Assembly: GCF_026151395.1 (NCBI RefSeq)
Contig: NZ_JAMQPV010000001.1
Location: 1,364,001 to 1,428,000, forward strand
Length of the DNA stretch: 64,000 nt
Direction of reading: 5' to 3'
Source of the DNA: Leptospira limi
GTDB taxonomy: Bacteria > Spirochaetota > Leptospiria > Leptospirales > Leptospiraceae
How positions within the stretch are numbered: position 1 is the stretch's first letter; each line of letters begins with the position of its first letter. The position numbers and the translations under genes were made by a program. Under the pieces are notes generated by a model. That model was not told the origin of the DNA and ran no database searches. It worked only from the letters and a program-made list of their open reading frames with translations. Positions 51,552-61,874 of this stretch are shown piece after piece.

Positions 51552-52841
51552 TTACCTTATATCATATCCTTTTTCACCATGAATCTCTTGGTCGAGACCA
51601 GTGATTTCTTTATCTTCTTCGATTCTAAAGCCAACTGTTTTCTCAATTACAAATGCTATGAGGTATGAGACGACAAAAGAATAAAAACCAGTAGCAATCA
51701 CACTGATAAGCTGAGCCATCATTTGGCTTTCGAATGTCATCCCTTCAGCTAATTCCAATGCGAATATACCAGTTAAAATGGCACCAAATGCTCCACCAGC
51801 ACCGTGGATACCAAATGCATCTAGGGTATCATCATACTTAAGTTTACCTTTTAATAGAATCGCCAAATAGCAAATAGGTGAAACAAGTAAACCCATAATA
51901 AGGGCTCCTTTGACTCCTACAAAACCAGAAGCAGGTGTGATGACAACTAATCCTGCAACAATACCTGATGCCGCTCCGAGTGCTGTCGCTTTTTTTGTAT
52001 GATACCATTCGATGAGTAACCAACTTGCACCGGCCGCTGCAGGAGCAATTAAAGTTACTAAAAAAGCACGTGCTGCAAGTCCATTAACAGCAAGGCCAGA
52101 TCCAGCATTAAAACCAAACCAACCAAACCATAACAAACCGGAACCAAGTAATGTATACGTCATGTTATTGGGATGGGTGAGTAGACCTGCATCACCTTTT
52201 CGTTTTCCTATTACAATTGCAGCTGATAAACCAGCAATACCCGAAATTAAATGCACAACAGTTCCACCTGCAAAATCTAAGGCATTCATTTTAAATAACC
52301 AACCTGAATCTGCCCAAACCCAATGTGCAACTGGATCATAAACTAACGTTGACCAAACGAGTATAAATAGAATGTATGCTGAGAGTTTAATTCGTTCTGC
52401 GATTGCTCCAGAGATTAAGGCTGGCGTAATCAAAGCAAACATACCTTGGAACAAAAAATGTACGTATGTAGGAATTGTACCTTTCGTAGAATCAATGTTA
52501 ATTCCATCCAAAAAAGCTAAATCAAAATTTCCTACAAATGGATTCTCACCTGAAAATGCAAAACTATAACCAAAAATTGTCCACTGTAATGTCATTACAA
52601 TCATCGCAACAAAACTATGCATCATCGTGGATAATACGTTTTTGGATCTGACAATTCCTCCATAAAACAAAGAAAGTCCAGGGATCATAAAAAAAACCAA
52701 TGCAGAAGAAATCAACATCCAAGTGGTATCGGATTTATCGATTGGGTTTGGTGTTGGTATTTCTGCATCTGCCATAAGGAGAGAGGGCAGAAAAAAGAGA
52801 AAACAAAGGAATACAGGCCTTAAGACCAGTGGTAAATTCAT
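51552..52841 (-). CDS. amtB: Ammonium transporter
   Basis: About 429-residue Amt/Rh channel. A signal peptide-like start (LVLRPVFLCFLFFLPSLLMADAE), then about 11 membrane helices with family motifs FFMIPGLSLFYGGIVRSKNVLSTMM, DFAGGTVVHLISGIAGL (first pore His), LLWFGWFGFNAGS and DAFGIHGAGGAFGAILTGIFA (second pore His). GGAG 6 nt before the ATG at 52841 decides the start. Forms an operon with glnK. Confidence 0.95.
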   Translation of the reverse strand: MNLPLVLRPVFLCFLFFLPSLLMADAEIPTPNPIDKSDTTWMLISSALVFFMIPGLSLFYGGIVRSKNVLSTMMHSFVAMIVMTLQWTIFGYSFAFSGENPFVGNFDLAFLDGINIDSTKGTIPTYVHFLFQGMFALITPALISGAIAERIKLSAYILFILVWSTLVYDPVAHWVWADSGWLFKMNALDFAGGTVVHLISGIAGLSAAIVIGKRKGDAGLLTHPNNMTYTLLGSGLLWFGWFGFNAGSGLAVNGLAARAFLVTLIAPAAAGASWLLIEWYHTKKATALGAASGIVAGLVVITPASGFVGVKGALIMGLLVSPICYLAILLKGKLKYDDTLDAFGIHGAGGAFGAILTGIFALELAEGMTFESQMMAQLISVIATGFYSFVVSYLIAFVIEKTVGFRIEEDKEITGLDQEIHGEKGYDIR

Positions 52842-53168
52842 AAATAACTCCAAAGTTACTAGATTCAATTTCCGAAATAAAATTCGTATTATTTGGAATG
52901 ACTAGAGTATGAAAGCGAGTAAAAATCGCATTAAGATGAACTTTTTTTAAGAAAAATCGAACAAGTAGCGAACAGGTTTGCCGGTTGGTTTGGATTATGA
53001 TAAGTGGATGGTATTGGGAGGCGGGTGTAGTTCCCCACCCAAATGAGGGCGGGGATACTAAATTCGCGCGGTATTGGCAAAAAAAGTCATAAATTTATGG
53101 AAACGTTTTCGTAAAAAGATTGAACAAAATTAAATTGTGCACAATCTAATATTTGAACGAGGGAAAAA
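52842..53168. other. Intergenic region between amtB and gpx
   Basis: 327 bp holding the divergent promoters of amtB and the peroxidase gene. It contains one copy of a GC-rich repeat (53012-53060). An AT-rich stretch (about 52860-52960) on the amtB side could hold its promoter, but no sigma-54 box was convincingly identified. No coding frame or tRNA seen. Confidence 0.5.
53012..53060 (+). repeat. GC-rich 49-bp repeat, copy 1
   Basis: Shares with 54354-54405 the order ATTGGG-n-GGCGGGTG, then CCCCACCCA, then GGGCGGGGA and CTA. The two G-rich blocks could each pair with the central C block, giving alternative hairpins. About 110 bp upstream of the peroxidase ATG. Confidence 0.65.
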
Positions 53169-53654
53169 ATGGCAGAAGAATTTTACAAAATCAAGGTGAA
53201 ACGAGGATCCGAAGAGATCCCGATGGAACAATTTAAAGATAAAGTATTGTTAATTGTGAATACAGCAAGCCAGTGTGGCTTCACTCCTCAATACAAAGGT
53301 CTTCAAGAAACATATGATCGTTGGAAAGGAAAAGGCTTAGAGGTTTTGGCATTCCCTTGTAACCAATTTGGAGAACAAGAACCTGGTTCTGATGCTGAGA
53401 TCAAACTTTTTTGTGAGAAGACATTCTCAACAACTTTTCCAATCTTTTCCAAACTTGAAGTGAATGGACCAAATACTGATCCTCTATATTCACACTTAAA
53501 GAAAAATGCTCCTGGTATCTTTGGTTCTTTAGATATTAAATGGAACTTCACAAAATTTTTAGTTGATAAAAATGGAAACGTTGTTAAGCGATATGCTCCA
53601 ATCACGAAACCAGAAGCAATAGAAAAGGATATTGAGAAACTTGTCCAAGGTTAA
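53169..53654 (+). CDS. Glutathione peroxidase-family thiol peroxidase
   Basis: 161-residue peroxidase. Active-site Cys36 in NTASQCGFTPQY (encoded by TGT, so not selenocysteine), Gln in AFPCNQFGEQEPG (residue 66) with a second Cys at 64, and Trp-Asn in DIKWNFTKF (125-126). Such Cys-type enzymes usually use thioredoxin. GAGGGA precedes the ATG. The start of the MarR-type gene overlaps its 3' end, so the pair is cotranscribed and the regulator probably controls it. Confidence 0.95.
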   Translation: MAEEFYKIKVKRGSEEIPMEQFKDKVLLIVNTASQCGFTPQYKGLQETYDRWKGKGLEVLAFPCNQFGEQEPGSDAEIKLFCEKTFSTTFPIFSKLEVNGPNTDPLYSHLKKNAPGIFGSLDIKWNFTKFLVDKNGNVVKRYAPITKPEAIEKDIEKLVQG

Positions 53655-54087
53655 GACATCCAAAGAAGAGGTTCTTTTATTAAAGAATCAAATTTGTTTT
53701 TCGATGTATTCATCTATGCATCGATTGATGAAACTCTATCGTCCGCTTCTTGCGGACATAGGGTTAACTTATCCACAATATATAGTTATGCTTGTTATGT
53801 GGGAAGAAAAAGAAATTACAGTCACTAAACTTGGAGAAAGGTTACAACTGGATTCAGGAACATTGACCCCACTTCTTAAAAGATTAGAAAAAAGTGGTCA
53901 AATACAAAGGACAAGAAGTTTAGAAGATGAACGGGTTGTTGTTTTGACGCTTACAAAAAATGGAAAACTTCTCCGTGAAAAGGCGAAGACTATTCCAGAA
54001 CAAATTTTCTGTTTATCCGGAATCGAAGAAAGCCAAGCGATGCAATTAAAAACGATTCTAGATGAGTTTGGAAAAGATTACAAATAA
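53632..54087 (+). CDS. MarR-family regulator, OhrR-like
   Basis: 151 residues. Winged helix with DSGTLTPLLKRLEKSGQIQRTRSLEDERVVVLTLTKNG, the MarR signature. The N terminus LLLKNQICFSMYSSMHRLMKLYRPLLADIGLTYPQYIVMLVMWE closely follows OhrR proteins and includes the peroxide-sensing Cys (residue 22 from this start) and following Tyr residues. Starts at TTG 53632 or 53641, overlapping gpx by 14-23 nt. Expected to respond to organic hydroperoxides and repress peroxidase genes. Confidence 0.88.
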   Translation: MRNLSKVKTSKEEVLLLKNQICFSMYSSMHRLMKLYRPLLADIGLTYPQYIVMLVMWEEKEITVTKLGERLQLDSGTLTPLLKRLEKSGQIQRTRSLEDERVVVLTLTKNGKLLREKAKTIPEQIFCLSGIEESQAMQLKTILDEFGKDYK

Positions 54088-54466
54088 CACCCATCGAAAT
54101 TTTAAACTTACAATTGGTTGTGAAGGAAGTCAGTTCATTCACTGATCCAATCTCTCCACATTCGTTTTTAAGGTTTTGTCATGAGTCATATTTCCGTTGA
54201 AATTTTCTCCAATTCGAAATTGGAAACATAATGTATCCGTATCTAATCAAAAACTCAGCTGCACCATGTTCGAAATACGAACTTTTTGGAATTAAAAAAT
54301 TGGGATCATCGATTCCTTCATTACAAACCAGCAAACATATGATATATGGAAGCCATTGGGTGGCGGGTGGATAACCCCACCCAGTTCAATACGGGCGGGG
54401 AACTATACTTTCCAATCCCCTCCAAACCGACTTGCCCCCAAAACCCTCCCGATACAATCTGAAAGA
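54088..54466. other. Intergenic region upstream of the atp operon
   Basis: 379 bp. Contains a weak hairpin GTTCG-AAATA-CGAAC followed by TTTTT near 54269-54288 that may end the gpx-ohrR transcript, a second short palindrome near 54210 (CCAATTCGAAATTGG), and copy 2 of the GC-rich repeat (54354-54405). The atp promoter must lie here or beyond; no convincing -35/-10 pair was picked out. No coding frame is supported. Confidence 0.5.
54354..54405 (+). repeat. GC-rich 52-bp repeat, copy 2
   Basis: Clearly related to 53012-53060, with the blocks GGCGGGTG, CCCCACCCA and GGGCGGGGA in the same order and orientation. Ends about 60 bp upstream of the first atp gene start at 54467. Any open frame through it is an accident of base composition. 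Confidence 0.65.
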
Positions 54467-54847
54467 ATGGATCTAAACTCAATCAATCTCAGGCGGTTCC
54501 ATTTTCATTATTTTGCCTACTTATTTCTTTTATTCATTCTAAGTCTCCCGCTAACGGCTAGTTTGGTGGAAGATGGATTTCGAATTCTATTTTATCTGGG
54601 AGGTGCCATTTCCTTTTCTGTGCAAATGGTCATCTTACAATTAAGATTTTTACCACGCAAAATCCCTGCATTGTCAGAGAGTGGCTTCCCTCTTTTCACA
54701 GTATTTCTCTCCTTTTTTCTGAATTTGGGCATTTTGACAACTTTCCAGGTGTTAGAGTACCCTTTTGAGGCAACTTCTGGATTTTTAATTGCCTATTTCG
54801 TCCACCTTCTTTTCCTTGTATTTGCGAGCTATTTCAGTGGAAAATAA
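54467..54847 (+). CDS. atpI: AtpI-like membrane protein, first gene of atp operon
   Basis: 126 residues with about four membrane helices: FAYLFLLFILSLPLTASLV, FRILFYLGGAISFSVQMVILQL, FPLFTVFLSFFLNLGILTTF and SGFLIAYFVHLLFLVFASYF. Size, topology and place immediately before atpB fit the AtpI/Uncl position, though sequence identity to AtpI is weak. The open frame extends 37 codons upstream through the GC-rich repeat; the ATG at 54467 is the sensible start. Overlaps atpB by 11 nt. Confidence 0.65.
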   Translation: MDLNSINLRRFHFHYFAYLFLLFILSLPLTASLVEDGFRILFYLGGAISFSVQMVILQLRFLPRKIPALSESGFPLFTVFLSFFLNLGILTTFQVLEYPFEATSGFLIAYFVHLLFLVFASYFSGK

Positions 54848-55895
54848 GTCTAAATATCGGTTTTTTTTATCATTTTTATTAGTTTTTTCCCTTAGTTTTA
54901 CGAATGTTTTTGCAAACGATTCGGAAGGGCACAGCTCTGATGAGGGCTTCGATTTCAGCGAAGTGATGGCACACCACTTAGGTGACGCCCCTATCTTCCC
55001 GTTGAACTTTGGTGGTACAATCGTTACAGAAGGCCAACCTGGATTTGATGCTGAAAATCATGATGTTTTCGTAAACCATGACGGTGTCAAATACCACTAT
55101 GTTGGTGGAATCGACTTACACATCACCAAACGAGTGACCATGATGTGGATCGCTTGTTTTTTTATGTTCATCATCTTTATCCCTGCAGCAAACCTCATCT
55201 CTAAAAACCCGAAAAAAGTGCATAACAAACTCACATCGGGTGTAGAGGCTTTTGTGAGTTACTTAAAAGAAAATGTTGTGGATTCCTCTCTGGATCACCA
55301 TGGACATTCTTACTACCACTACATCTTCTCTTTGTTTTTCTTTATTTTATTCTGTAACTTGTTTGGTCTGATCCCATCGATTGGGGAGTTGACTGTCGCA
55401 GTTTCAGACGGACTAGTCGCACTTGGCGTTTTCGAACACACACCACATTCCCTTCATACGTTTGGAGAGATTTGGTCTGGGATCACGCCCACAGGTGACA
55501 TCAGTGTGACTCTTTCTCTTGCATCTATCACCTTACTTACGATATACGGAACAGCATTTACTTACCAAGGGATCTCCTTCGTAGCTCATGCGGTTCCTAA
55601 GGGAGTTCCTCTCCCTCTTTGGCCACTCATGTGGGTTTTAGAGTTTATCGTCACTCACATTGCCCGTTCGTTTGCATTAACCATGAGGTTACTTGCCAAC
55701 ATGACAGCAGGACACGTTATGATCCTTGCTTTACTTGGGTTTATCTTTATGAGTGAAAGTTGGATGATTGCACCTGTTTCTGTTCTCAGTTCAGTGCTCA
55801 TCTACTTTTTAGAACTTCTTGTAGCATTTCTACAAGCGTTCATTTTCTCACTGCTCACAACCGTGTTCATCGGAACTGTGATGCATAGACATTAA
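54837..55895 (+). CDS. atpB: F1Fo ATP synthase subunit a
   Basis: About 352-residue membrane subunit carrying the proton half-channels. A signal peptide-like start (FFLSFLLVFSLSFTNVFA) and long periplasmic N-terminal region are followed by five or six helices, including the essential Arg in FALTMRLLANMTAGHVM and a C-terminal ELLVAFLQAFIFSLLTTVFIG. Starts at GTG 54837, overlapping atpI; a TTG 48 nt earlier is less likely. Longer than the E. coli subunit because of the N-terminal extension. Confidence 0.93.
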   Translation: MENKSKYRFFLSFLLVFSLSFTNVFANDSEGHSSDEGFDFSEVMAHHLGDAPIFPLNFGGTIVTEGQPGFDAENHDVFVNHDGVKYHYVGGIDLHITKRVTMMWIACFFMFIIFIPAANLISKNPKKVHNKLTSGVEAFVSYLKENVVDSSLDHHGHSYYHYIFSLFFFILFCNLFGLIPSIGELTVAVSDGLVALGVFEHTPHSLHTFGEIWSGITPTGDISVTLSLASITLLTIYGTAFTYQGISFVAHAVPKGVPLPLWPLMWVLEFIVTHIARSFALTMRLLANMTAGHVMILALLGFIFMSESWMIAPVSVLSSVLIYFLELLVAFLQAFIFSLLTTVFIGTVMHRH

Positions 55896-55943
55896 CATTG
55901 GTTTTATTTATATTATAAAACACACAGGAGTGAAACGAAAACA

Positions 55944-56228
55944 ATGGAATTCGGTTTAGGATACATCGCAGTAGGACTCGCAGCAGGACTTGCATTACTT
56001 GGTGCAGGAATCGGTATTGGTAGAATTGGTGGATCAGTGGCAGAAAGCATTAGCCGCCAACCAGAAGCAGCGGGAAAGATCCAACTCGTTCTTTACGTAG
56101 CAGCAGGTATGATTGAAGGAGCAGCACTTTTCGCAGTGGTAATCGCTCTTCTTATCGCGCTCAAACTCAATGGCTCAATTGACAAAACAATTGGTGCTGG
56201 TGCCACTAAAGTAGAACAAGGACAATAG
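55944..56228 (+). CDS. atpE: F1Fo ATP synthase subunit c
   Basis: 94-residue hairpin of two membrane helices joined by the polar loop SRQPEAAGKIQ. Helix 1 has the Gly/Ala repeat LAAGLALLGAGIGIGRIGG. Helix 2 holds the essential carboxylate Glu58 in AAGMIEGAALF. Helix 1 lacks the Gln of Na+-binding c subunits, so proton coupling is expected. CAGGAG precedes the ATG. Confidence 0.96.
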   Translation: MEFGLGYIAVGLAAGLALLGAGIGIGRIGGSVAESISRQPEAAGKIQLVLYVAAGMIEGAALFAVVIALLIALKLNGSIDKTIGAGATKVEQGQ

Positions 56229-56230
56229 TC

Positions 56231-56755
56231 TTGGTACTCCTCGCGGCTTCCGGCTTCAATTTGCTGAAAGTCAATCCGGGTCTGGTCATCTGGACCCTGG
56301 TCACTTTCTCAGTTGTTGTCTTCGTTCTTAAAAAATTTGCATGGGACAAGATCCTTCATGCTCTCGAAGAACGTGCTTCCGGCATCCAAGGTGATATCAA
56401 CAAAGCGGAATCTCTTCGTGTTGAAGCAGAAAAGTCTTTAAAAGAATATAAAGACCAACTCTTCAAAGCGACAGAAGAAGCACACAGAATTGTCGATGAA
56501 GCTAAGAAAGATGCAGTTGCTCTCCGCACTAAATTGACGGAAGAAGCACACAATGAAGTAAAGGGAATCAAAGACAATGCTGTTCGAGAAATCGAATTGG
56601 CAAAAGGCAGAGCCTTGTCTGAGTTACAAAACCAAATTGTGGAAATGTCCGTTCTCATCGCGAGTGAGATCTTGGAGAAACAATTGAAGAAGGAAGACTA
56701 TGCTTCCTTTGTCGAAAAAGAGATCGCAAAACTCGATAAACTTAAAATAAAATGA
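56231..56755 (+). CDS. atpF: F1Fo ATP synthase subunit b
   Basis: 174-residue peripheral stalk subunit: one membrane helix (PGLVIWTLVTFSVVVFVLKKFAW), then a long charged helix (ALEERASGIQGDINKAESLRVEAEKSLKEYK and on) and a C-terminal delta-binding part. Start codon is TTG 56231, 2 nt after the atpE stop. ATGA overlap with atpH. Confidence 0.95.
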   Translation: MVLLAASGFNLLKVNPGLVIWTLVTFSVVVFVLKKFAWDKILHALEERASGIQGDINKAESLRVEAEKSLKEYKDQLFKATEEAHRIVDEAKKDAVALRTKLTEEAHNEVKGIKDNAVREIELAKGRALSELQNQIVEMSVLIASEILEKQLKKEDYASFVEKEIAKLDKLKIK

Positions 56756-57315
56756 GTCTGAACCAAATTTCAAAGGTTTACGCAACGGCACTTTTGGAGT
56801 TAGCTCAGGAAGCTAACTCACTTGAGTCAACGGAAGAGGAATTATCAAGTTTAGTTGATGTTTTCTTTTCCGATGATTCGATTCGCCATTATTTTCTTTC
56901 TCCGTTAGTTGATCCTTCTGAGAAAGAACAAACTGCCGCAAAGTCAGTTCAAGGGAAGGCATCAGAATTTGTTGCCAACTTCATTACACTTGTGGTTCGT
57001 AAAAACAGGTTCCTTTATTTAAAGGATATTTTGGAAGATTACCGTGCAGGTGTGGACCGACTTAAAAATCGTAGTTCCCTTCGTATCGTTTCCAAAGAAT
57101 CATTAGGCAATGAAGCTGTAGATCGAATCACGAAGTCCATCACTTCCAAGTTCGGACGTGAAATTCGTGTCACCGAACAAGTGGATCCAACCCTCATTGG
57201 TGGATTCAAAATTTATATAGACGACTTTTTAATCGATGCCTCAATCCGCGCAAAACTTGCCGGAACAAGAGAGGCTCTCCTCCAAAAGAAAATCCCAGTC
57301 GGAGCATTTGAATGA
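56752..57315 (+). CDS. atpH: F1Fo ATP synthase subunit delta
   Basis: 187-residue subunit linking the stalk to F1. N-terminal helices [17 protein letters not shown], middle [21 protein letters not shown], and the conserved C-terminal [34 protein letters not shown]. Overlaps atpF and atpA by ATGA at both ends, so the three are tightly coupled. Confidence 0.95.
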   Translation: MSLNQISKVYATALLELAQEANSLESTEEELSSLVDVFFSDDSIRHYFLSPLVDPSEKEQTAAKSVQGKASEFVANFITLVVRKNRFLYLKDILEDYRAGVDRLKNRSSLRIVSKESLGNEAVDRITKSITSKFGREIRVTEQVDPTLIGGFKIYIDDFLIDASIRAKLAGTREALLQKKIPVGAFE

Positions 57316-58826
57316 AAATTAAAACAGACGAAGTAACGTCGGTACTAAAACAAGAAATTAAAAACTTCAAGAAAGACCTTCAAGTTGAAGAAGTCGGAAC
57401 AGTTCTCGAAGTCGGGGACGGGATTGCGAGAGTTTACGGACTCACAAACGTAATGTCAGGAGAGCTCGTTGAATTCCAAAACGGAGTTCGAGGTCAAGCC
57501 TTCAACTTAGAAGAAAATTCAGTTGGGGTTGTTATCTTTGGTGATTATATTAAAATCGAAGAAGGTTTCACAGTTAAACGTGTGGGAAAAATCTTCGAAG
57601 TTCCAGTAGGACCAGAACTTCTCGGTCGTGTGCTTAACCCTCTTGGGGAAGTGATCGATGGAAAAGGACCACTCAACGCGAAAAAAACAAGACCAGTTGA
57701 GTCTCCGGCTCCTGGAATCGCGATGAGAAAATCCGTTCATGAACCAATGCAAACAGGTATCAAAGCGATTGATGCGATGATCCCAATTGGACGTGGACAA
57801 AGAGAGCTCATCATTGGTGACCGTGGAACAGGAAAAACTTCCATCGCAATCGACACCATCATCAACCAAAAAGGTAAAGGTGTGATCTGCGTTTACGTAG
57901 CGATTGGACAAAAAGCTTCTACTGTTGCTTCCACCATCGAAATGTTACGCGAAAAAGGTGCTCTTGAATATACGATCATCGTATCTGCTAACGCATCTGA
58001 ACCAGCTCCTATGTTATACATTGCGCCTTACTCTGGTGCGACAATGGCTGAATACTTTATGTATGAAGAAGGGAAAGCAACTCTCGTTGTTTACGATGAC
58101 CTTTCCAAACAAGCCGTAGCATACCGACAAATGTCACTTTTACTTCGTCGCCCACCAGGTCGTGAAGCATACCCTGGGGACGTATTCTACCTTCACTCTC
58201 GCCTCCTTGAAAGAGCAGCGAAGCTAGATGATAAATTTGGTGGTGGGTCCATGACAGCACTACCAATCATCGAAACACAAGAAGGGGAAGTTTCGGCATA
58301 CATTCCTACCAACGTAATTTCCATCACTGATGGTCAGATTTACCTCCAATCCAACCTTTTTGCATCGGGTCTTCGCCCTGCGGTGGATGTGGGAATTTCT
58401 GTATCACGGGTTGGATCTGCTGCGCAAATCAAAGCGATGAAAAAAGTAGCGGGAACACTCAAGTCAGATTTGGCTCAGTTCCGTGACTTAGAAGCGTTTG
58501 CACAGTTAGGAACAGAACTTGATCCAGTGACACAAGCTCAGCTTGATCGTGGTTACCGAGTTCTTGAAATTCTCAAACAACCAAATAACTCACCAACTCC
58601 GGTAGAAGAACAAGTGATTTCCATCTTCGCTGTAACAAAAGGTTTTATGGATACAATTCCTACTGCAAAAGTAAGAGAATTCGAAGCTTACCTTTTGAAA
58701 ACAATGAGAGAGCAACACGCAGAAATTTTGGAAGAAATCAGAACTGCCAAAGAAGTGAAACAAGAAGCAGCTCTGCAAAAAACAATCAAATCGATTGTAG
58801 AACATTTTTTAGCAAAGAATAACTAA
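57312..58826 (+). CDS. atpA: F1Fo ATP synthase subunit alpha
   Basis: 504-residue F1 subunit with the non-catalytic nucleotide site. Walker [10 protein letters not shown] near residue 170, [47 protein letters not shown] (signature region), and the arginine-finger segment [17 protein letters not shown]. Length normal. ATGA overlap with atpH. Confidence 0.98.
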   Translation: MKIKTDEVTSVLKQEIKNFKKDLQVEEVGTVLEVGDGIARVYGLTNVMSGELVEFQNGVRGQAFNLEENSVGVVIFGDYIKIEEGFTVKRVGKIFEVPVGPELLGRVLNPLGEVIDGKGPLNAKKTRPVESPAPGIAMRKSVHEPMQTGIKAIDAMIPIGRGQRELIIGDRGTGKTSIAIDTIINQKGKGVICVYVAIGQKASTVASTIEMLREKGALEYTIIVSANASEPAPMLYIAPYSGATMAEYFMYEEGKATLVVYDDLSKQAVAYRQMSLLLRRPPGREAYPGDVFYLHSRLLERAAKLDDKFGGGSMTALPIIETQEGEVSAYIPTNVISITDGQIYLQSNLFASGLRPAVDVGISVSRVGSAAQIKAMKKVAGTLKSDLAQFRDLEAFAQLGTELDPVTQAQLDRGYRVLEILKQPNNSPTPVEEQVISIFAVTKGFMDTIPTAKVREFEAYLLKTMREQHAEILEEIRTAKEVKQEAALQKTIKSIVEHFLAKNN

Positions 58827-58837
58827 GGGGAAAGATC

Positions 58838-59707
58838 TTGGCGACACCGCGTGAGATAAAAAAGAGGATTAACTCGGTTAAAAATACGAGAAAAATCACT
58901 CGAACCATGGAGATGGTCTCCACGGCTAAGGCAAAAAAAGCCACTAACAAAGTGAATGCGGCGAAACCATACGCTGACTTAACACGCGAGTTAGTATCTT
59001 CTTTGTCTAGCCTTGCTGGGATCATCCACAGCCCTTACTTAAGGAAGCCGGACAAAATCCGTAAAGTTGCTATCCTTGCTATCGCCGCAAACCGTGGGTT
59101 ATGCGGTGGTTTTAACTCCAATCTTCTTCGTATGGTCAAAAACCGTATTGAAGAGTTGAAGTCAAAAGGTGTGGAAGTAGAAGTCCATGCTGCAGGGAAA
59201 AAGGCGATCTCTTTCTTTAAATTTGCGAAAGTTGAATTGGTAACTTCTTACACCAACATCGATGACAAAGCCGGAAGTAAAGAAGCGAATGACCTTGCTT
59301 CTTATTTTATGGAACGTTTTGCCAACGAATCGGTGGATTCTGTTGAAATCATTTCCACTCATTATTATTCAGCAGCAAATCAAAAACCAGAGATCACAAC
59401 GGTTCTTCCTTTATCAATGGAAGATACAAATGCGAAAGGATCTTCTGGCCCAGAAGTATTGTATGAACCGGATCCAAAAACTATTTTGGAAAACCTACTT
59501 CCTATGGTGATCAAAACAACTTTTGTTAAAATCATTCTAGAGTCAGTAGCTTCCGAACACATTGCACGAAGAGTGGCAATGAAAGCAGCTACGGATGCCG
59601 CAGGTGAGATGATCAAACTTCTGACTCGCGGATACAACCGAGTTCGTCAGGCAAAAATTACGCAGGAAATTTCAGAAATCGTAGGGGGAGCGGAAGCCAT
59701 CTCCTAA
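58838..59707 (+). CDS. atpG: F1Fo ATP synthase subunit gamma
   Basis: 289-residue rotor shaft. N-terminal [34 protein letters not shown] and C-terminal [48 protein letters not shown] are both diagnostic. Starts at TTG with AAGGGGAAAG just upstream. A central Rossmann-like domain lies between. Confidence 0.97.
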   Translation: MATPREIKKRINSVKNTRKITRTMEMVSTAKAKKATNKVNAAKPYADLTRELVSSLSSLAGIIHSPYLRKPDKIRKVAILAIAANRGLCGGFNSNLLRMVKNRIEELKSKGVEVEVHAAGKKAISFFKFAKVELVTSYTNIDDKAGSKEANDLASYFMERFANESVDSVEIISTHYYSAANQKPEITTVLPLSMEDTNAKGSSGPEVLYEPDPKTILENLLPMVIKTTFVKIILESVASEHIARRVAMKAATDAAGEMIKLLTRGYNRVRQAKITQEISEIVGGAEAIS

Positions 59708-61135
<1,428 letters not shown>

Positions 61136-61140
61136 TTCGG

Positions 61141-61521
61141 ATGAGTAAAGAACTGACTTTAACAGTCATCTCGCCGGACAAAATCCTGTACCAGGGCAAG
61201 GCAGAATCAGTGATTCTGCCAGGTTCTGTGGGTTATTTTGGAATTCTCCCTGGGCATGCAACTCTTGTGTCACAACTTGATTTTGGCCTCATTAAGTTGC
61301 ATACAGCAGGAAAAGAATTCCGAATCGCCATTGATGGTGGATTTTGTGAAGTGAGAAATGACCAAATCCGAGTGCTCACGGAAGGTGGGGATTCTGAAGA
61401 CGATTTGACTCATGACCACGCCATCGAGCTCTTACAAGAAGCAGAATCTCTCCCAACCTCGAAAGAGAAAGAAAATCTCCTAAAGAAAGCAAAAGTTCGC
61501 ATTTTACTGCACGAACGTTAA
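61141..61521 (+). CDS. atpC: F1Fo ATP synthase subunit epsilon
   Basis: 126-residue subunit that couples rotor to c-ring and can inhibit ATPase activity. Beta-barrel domain: LTLTVISPDKILYQGKAESVILPGSVGYFGILPGHATLVSQL, then GGFCEVRNDQIRVLTEG. A two-helix C-terminal part follows. Five bases after atpD; last classical atp gene. Confidence 0.95.
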   Translation: MSKELTLTVISPDKILYQGKAESVILPGSVGYFGILPGHATLVSQLDFGLIKLHTAGKEFRIAIDGGFCEVRNDQIRVLTEGGDSEDDLTHDHAIELLQEAESLPTSKEKENLLKKAKVRILLHER

Positions 61522-61568
61522 TTTTTTTCCCCCCTTCTTGCCGAAAATAAACCAGAGGGGGATTTCCT

Positions 61569-61865
61569 TTGAATCCAATCTGGCTCAGACGAATGGTATT
61601 CTTGATTGTAATATTGTCTGGATTGGTGATCTTAAAGGAAAACCCTGATTTGCGAAAAAGAATCTATTCGGAAGCACCAATCCGTGTTAAAATTGAGGGA
61701 CCCGTAGTGAACCCCGGAATTTATACACTAGATGCAGGTTCTAATGGAAACGATTTAATAGGGATCGCTGGTGGAACATTACCAGGGGCGCAAATCAATC
61801 TGGAGGACAGTATCTTGGAACAACCGTTAGAGGATGGCCAGATACTAAAATTGGGAAAACGGTAA
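61569..61865 (+). CDS. Small SLBB/ComEA-N-like protein
   Basis: 98 residues: an N-terminal membrane anchor (MVFLIVILSGLVILKE) and a soluble beta-grasp domain APIRVKIEGPVVNPGIYTLDAG ... LIGIAGGTLPGAQINLEDSILEQPLEDGQILKL, matching the SLBB (soluble ligand-binding beta-grasp) pattern of ComEA N-termini and polysaccharide export proteins. Starts at TTG after GAGGGGG. Nine bases separate it from the acidic repeat protein, which suggests a shared function or operon; it may also be read through from atp. Ligand unknown. Confidence 0.7.
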   Translation: MNPIWLRRMVFLIVILSGLVILKENPDLRKRIYSEAPIRVKIEGPVVNPGIYTLDAGSNGNDLIGIAGGTLPGAQINLEDSILEQPLEDGQILKLGKR

Positions 61866-61874
61866 TCGAGGCGA

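Noticed and set aside
53270..53285. Possible selenocysteine peroxidase
   Set aside because: The active-site codon is TGT, so an ordinary Cys; no TGA or SECIS-like hairpin.
54356..54466. N-terminal extension of the AtpI-like protein through the GC-rich repeat
   Set aside because: The extra residues come from the repeat, and the ATG at 54467 begins right before the first membrane segment.
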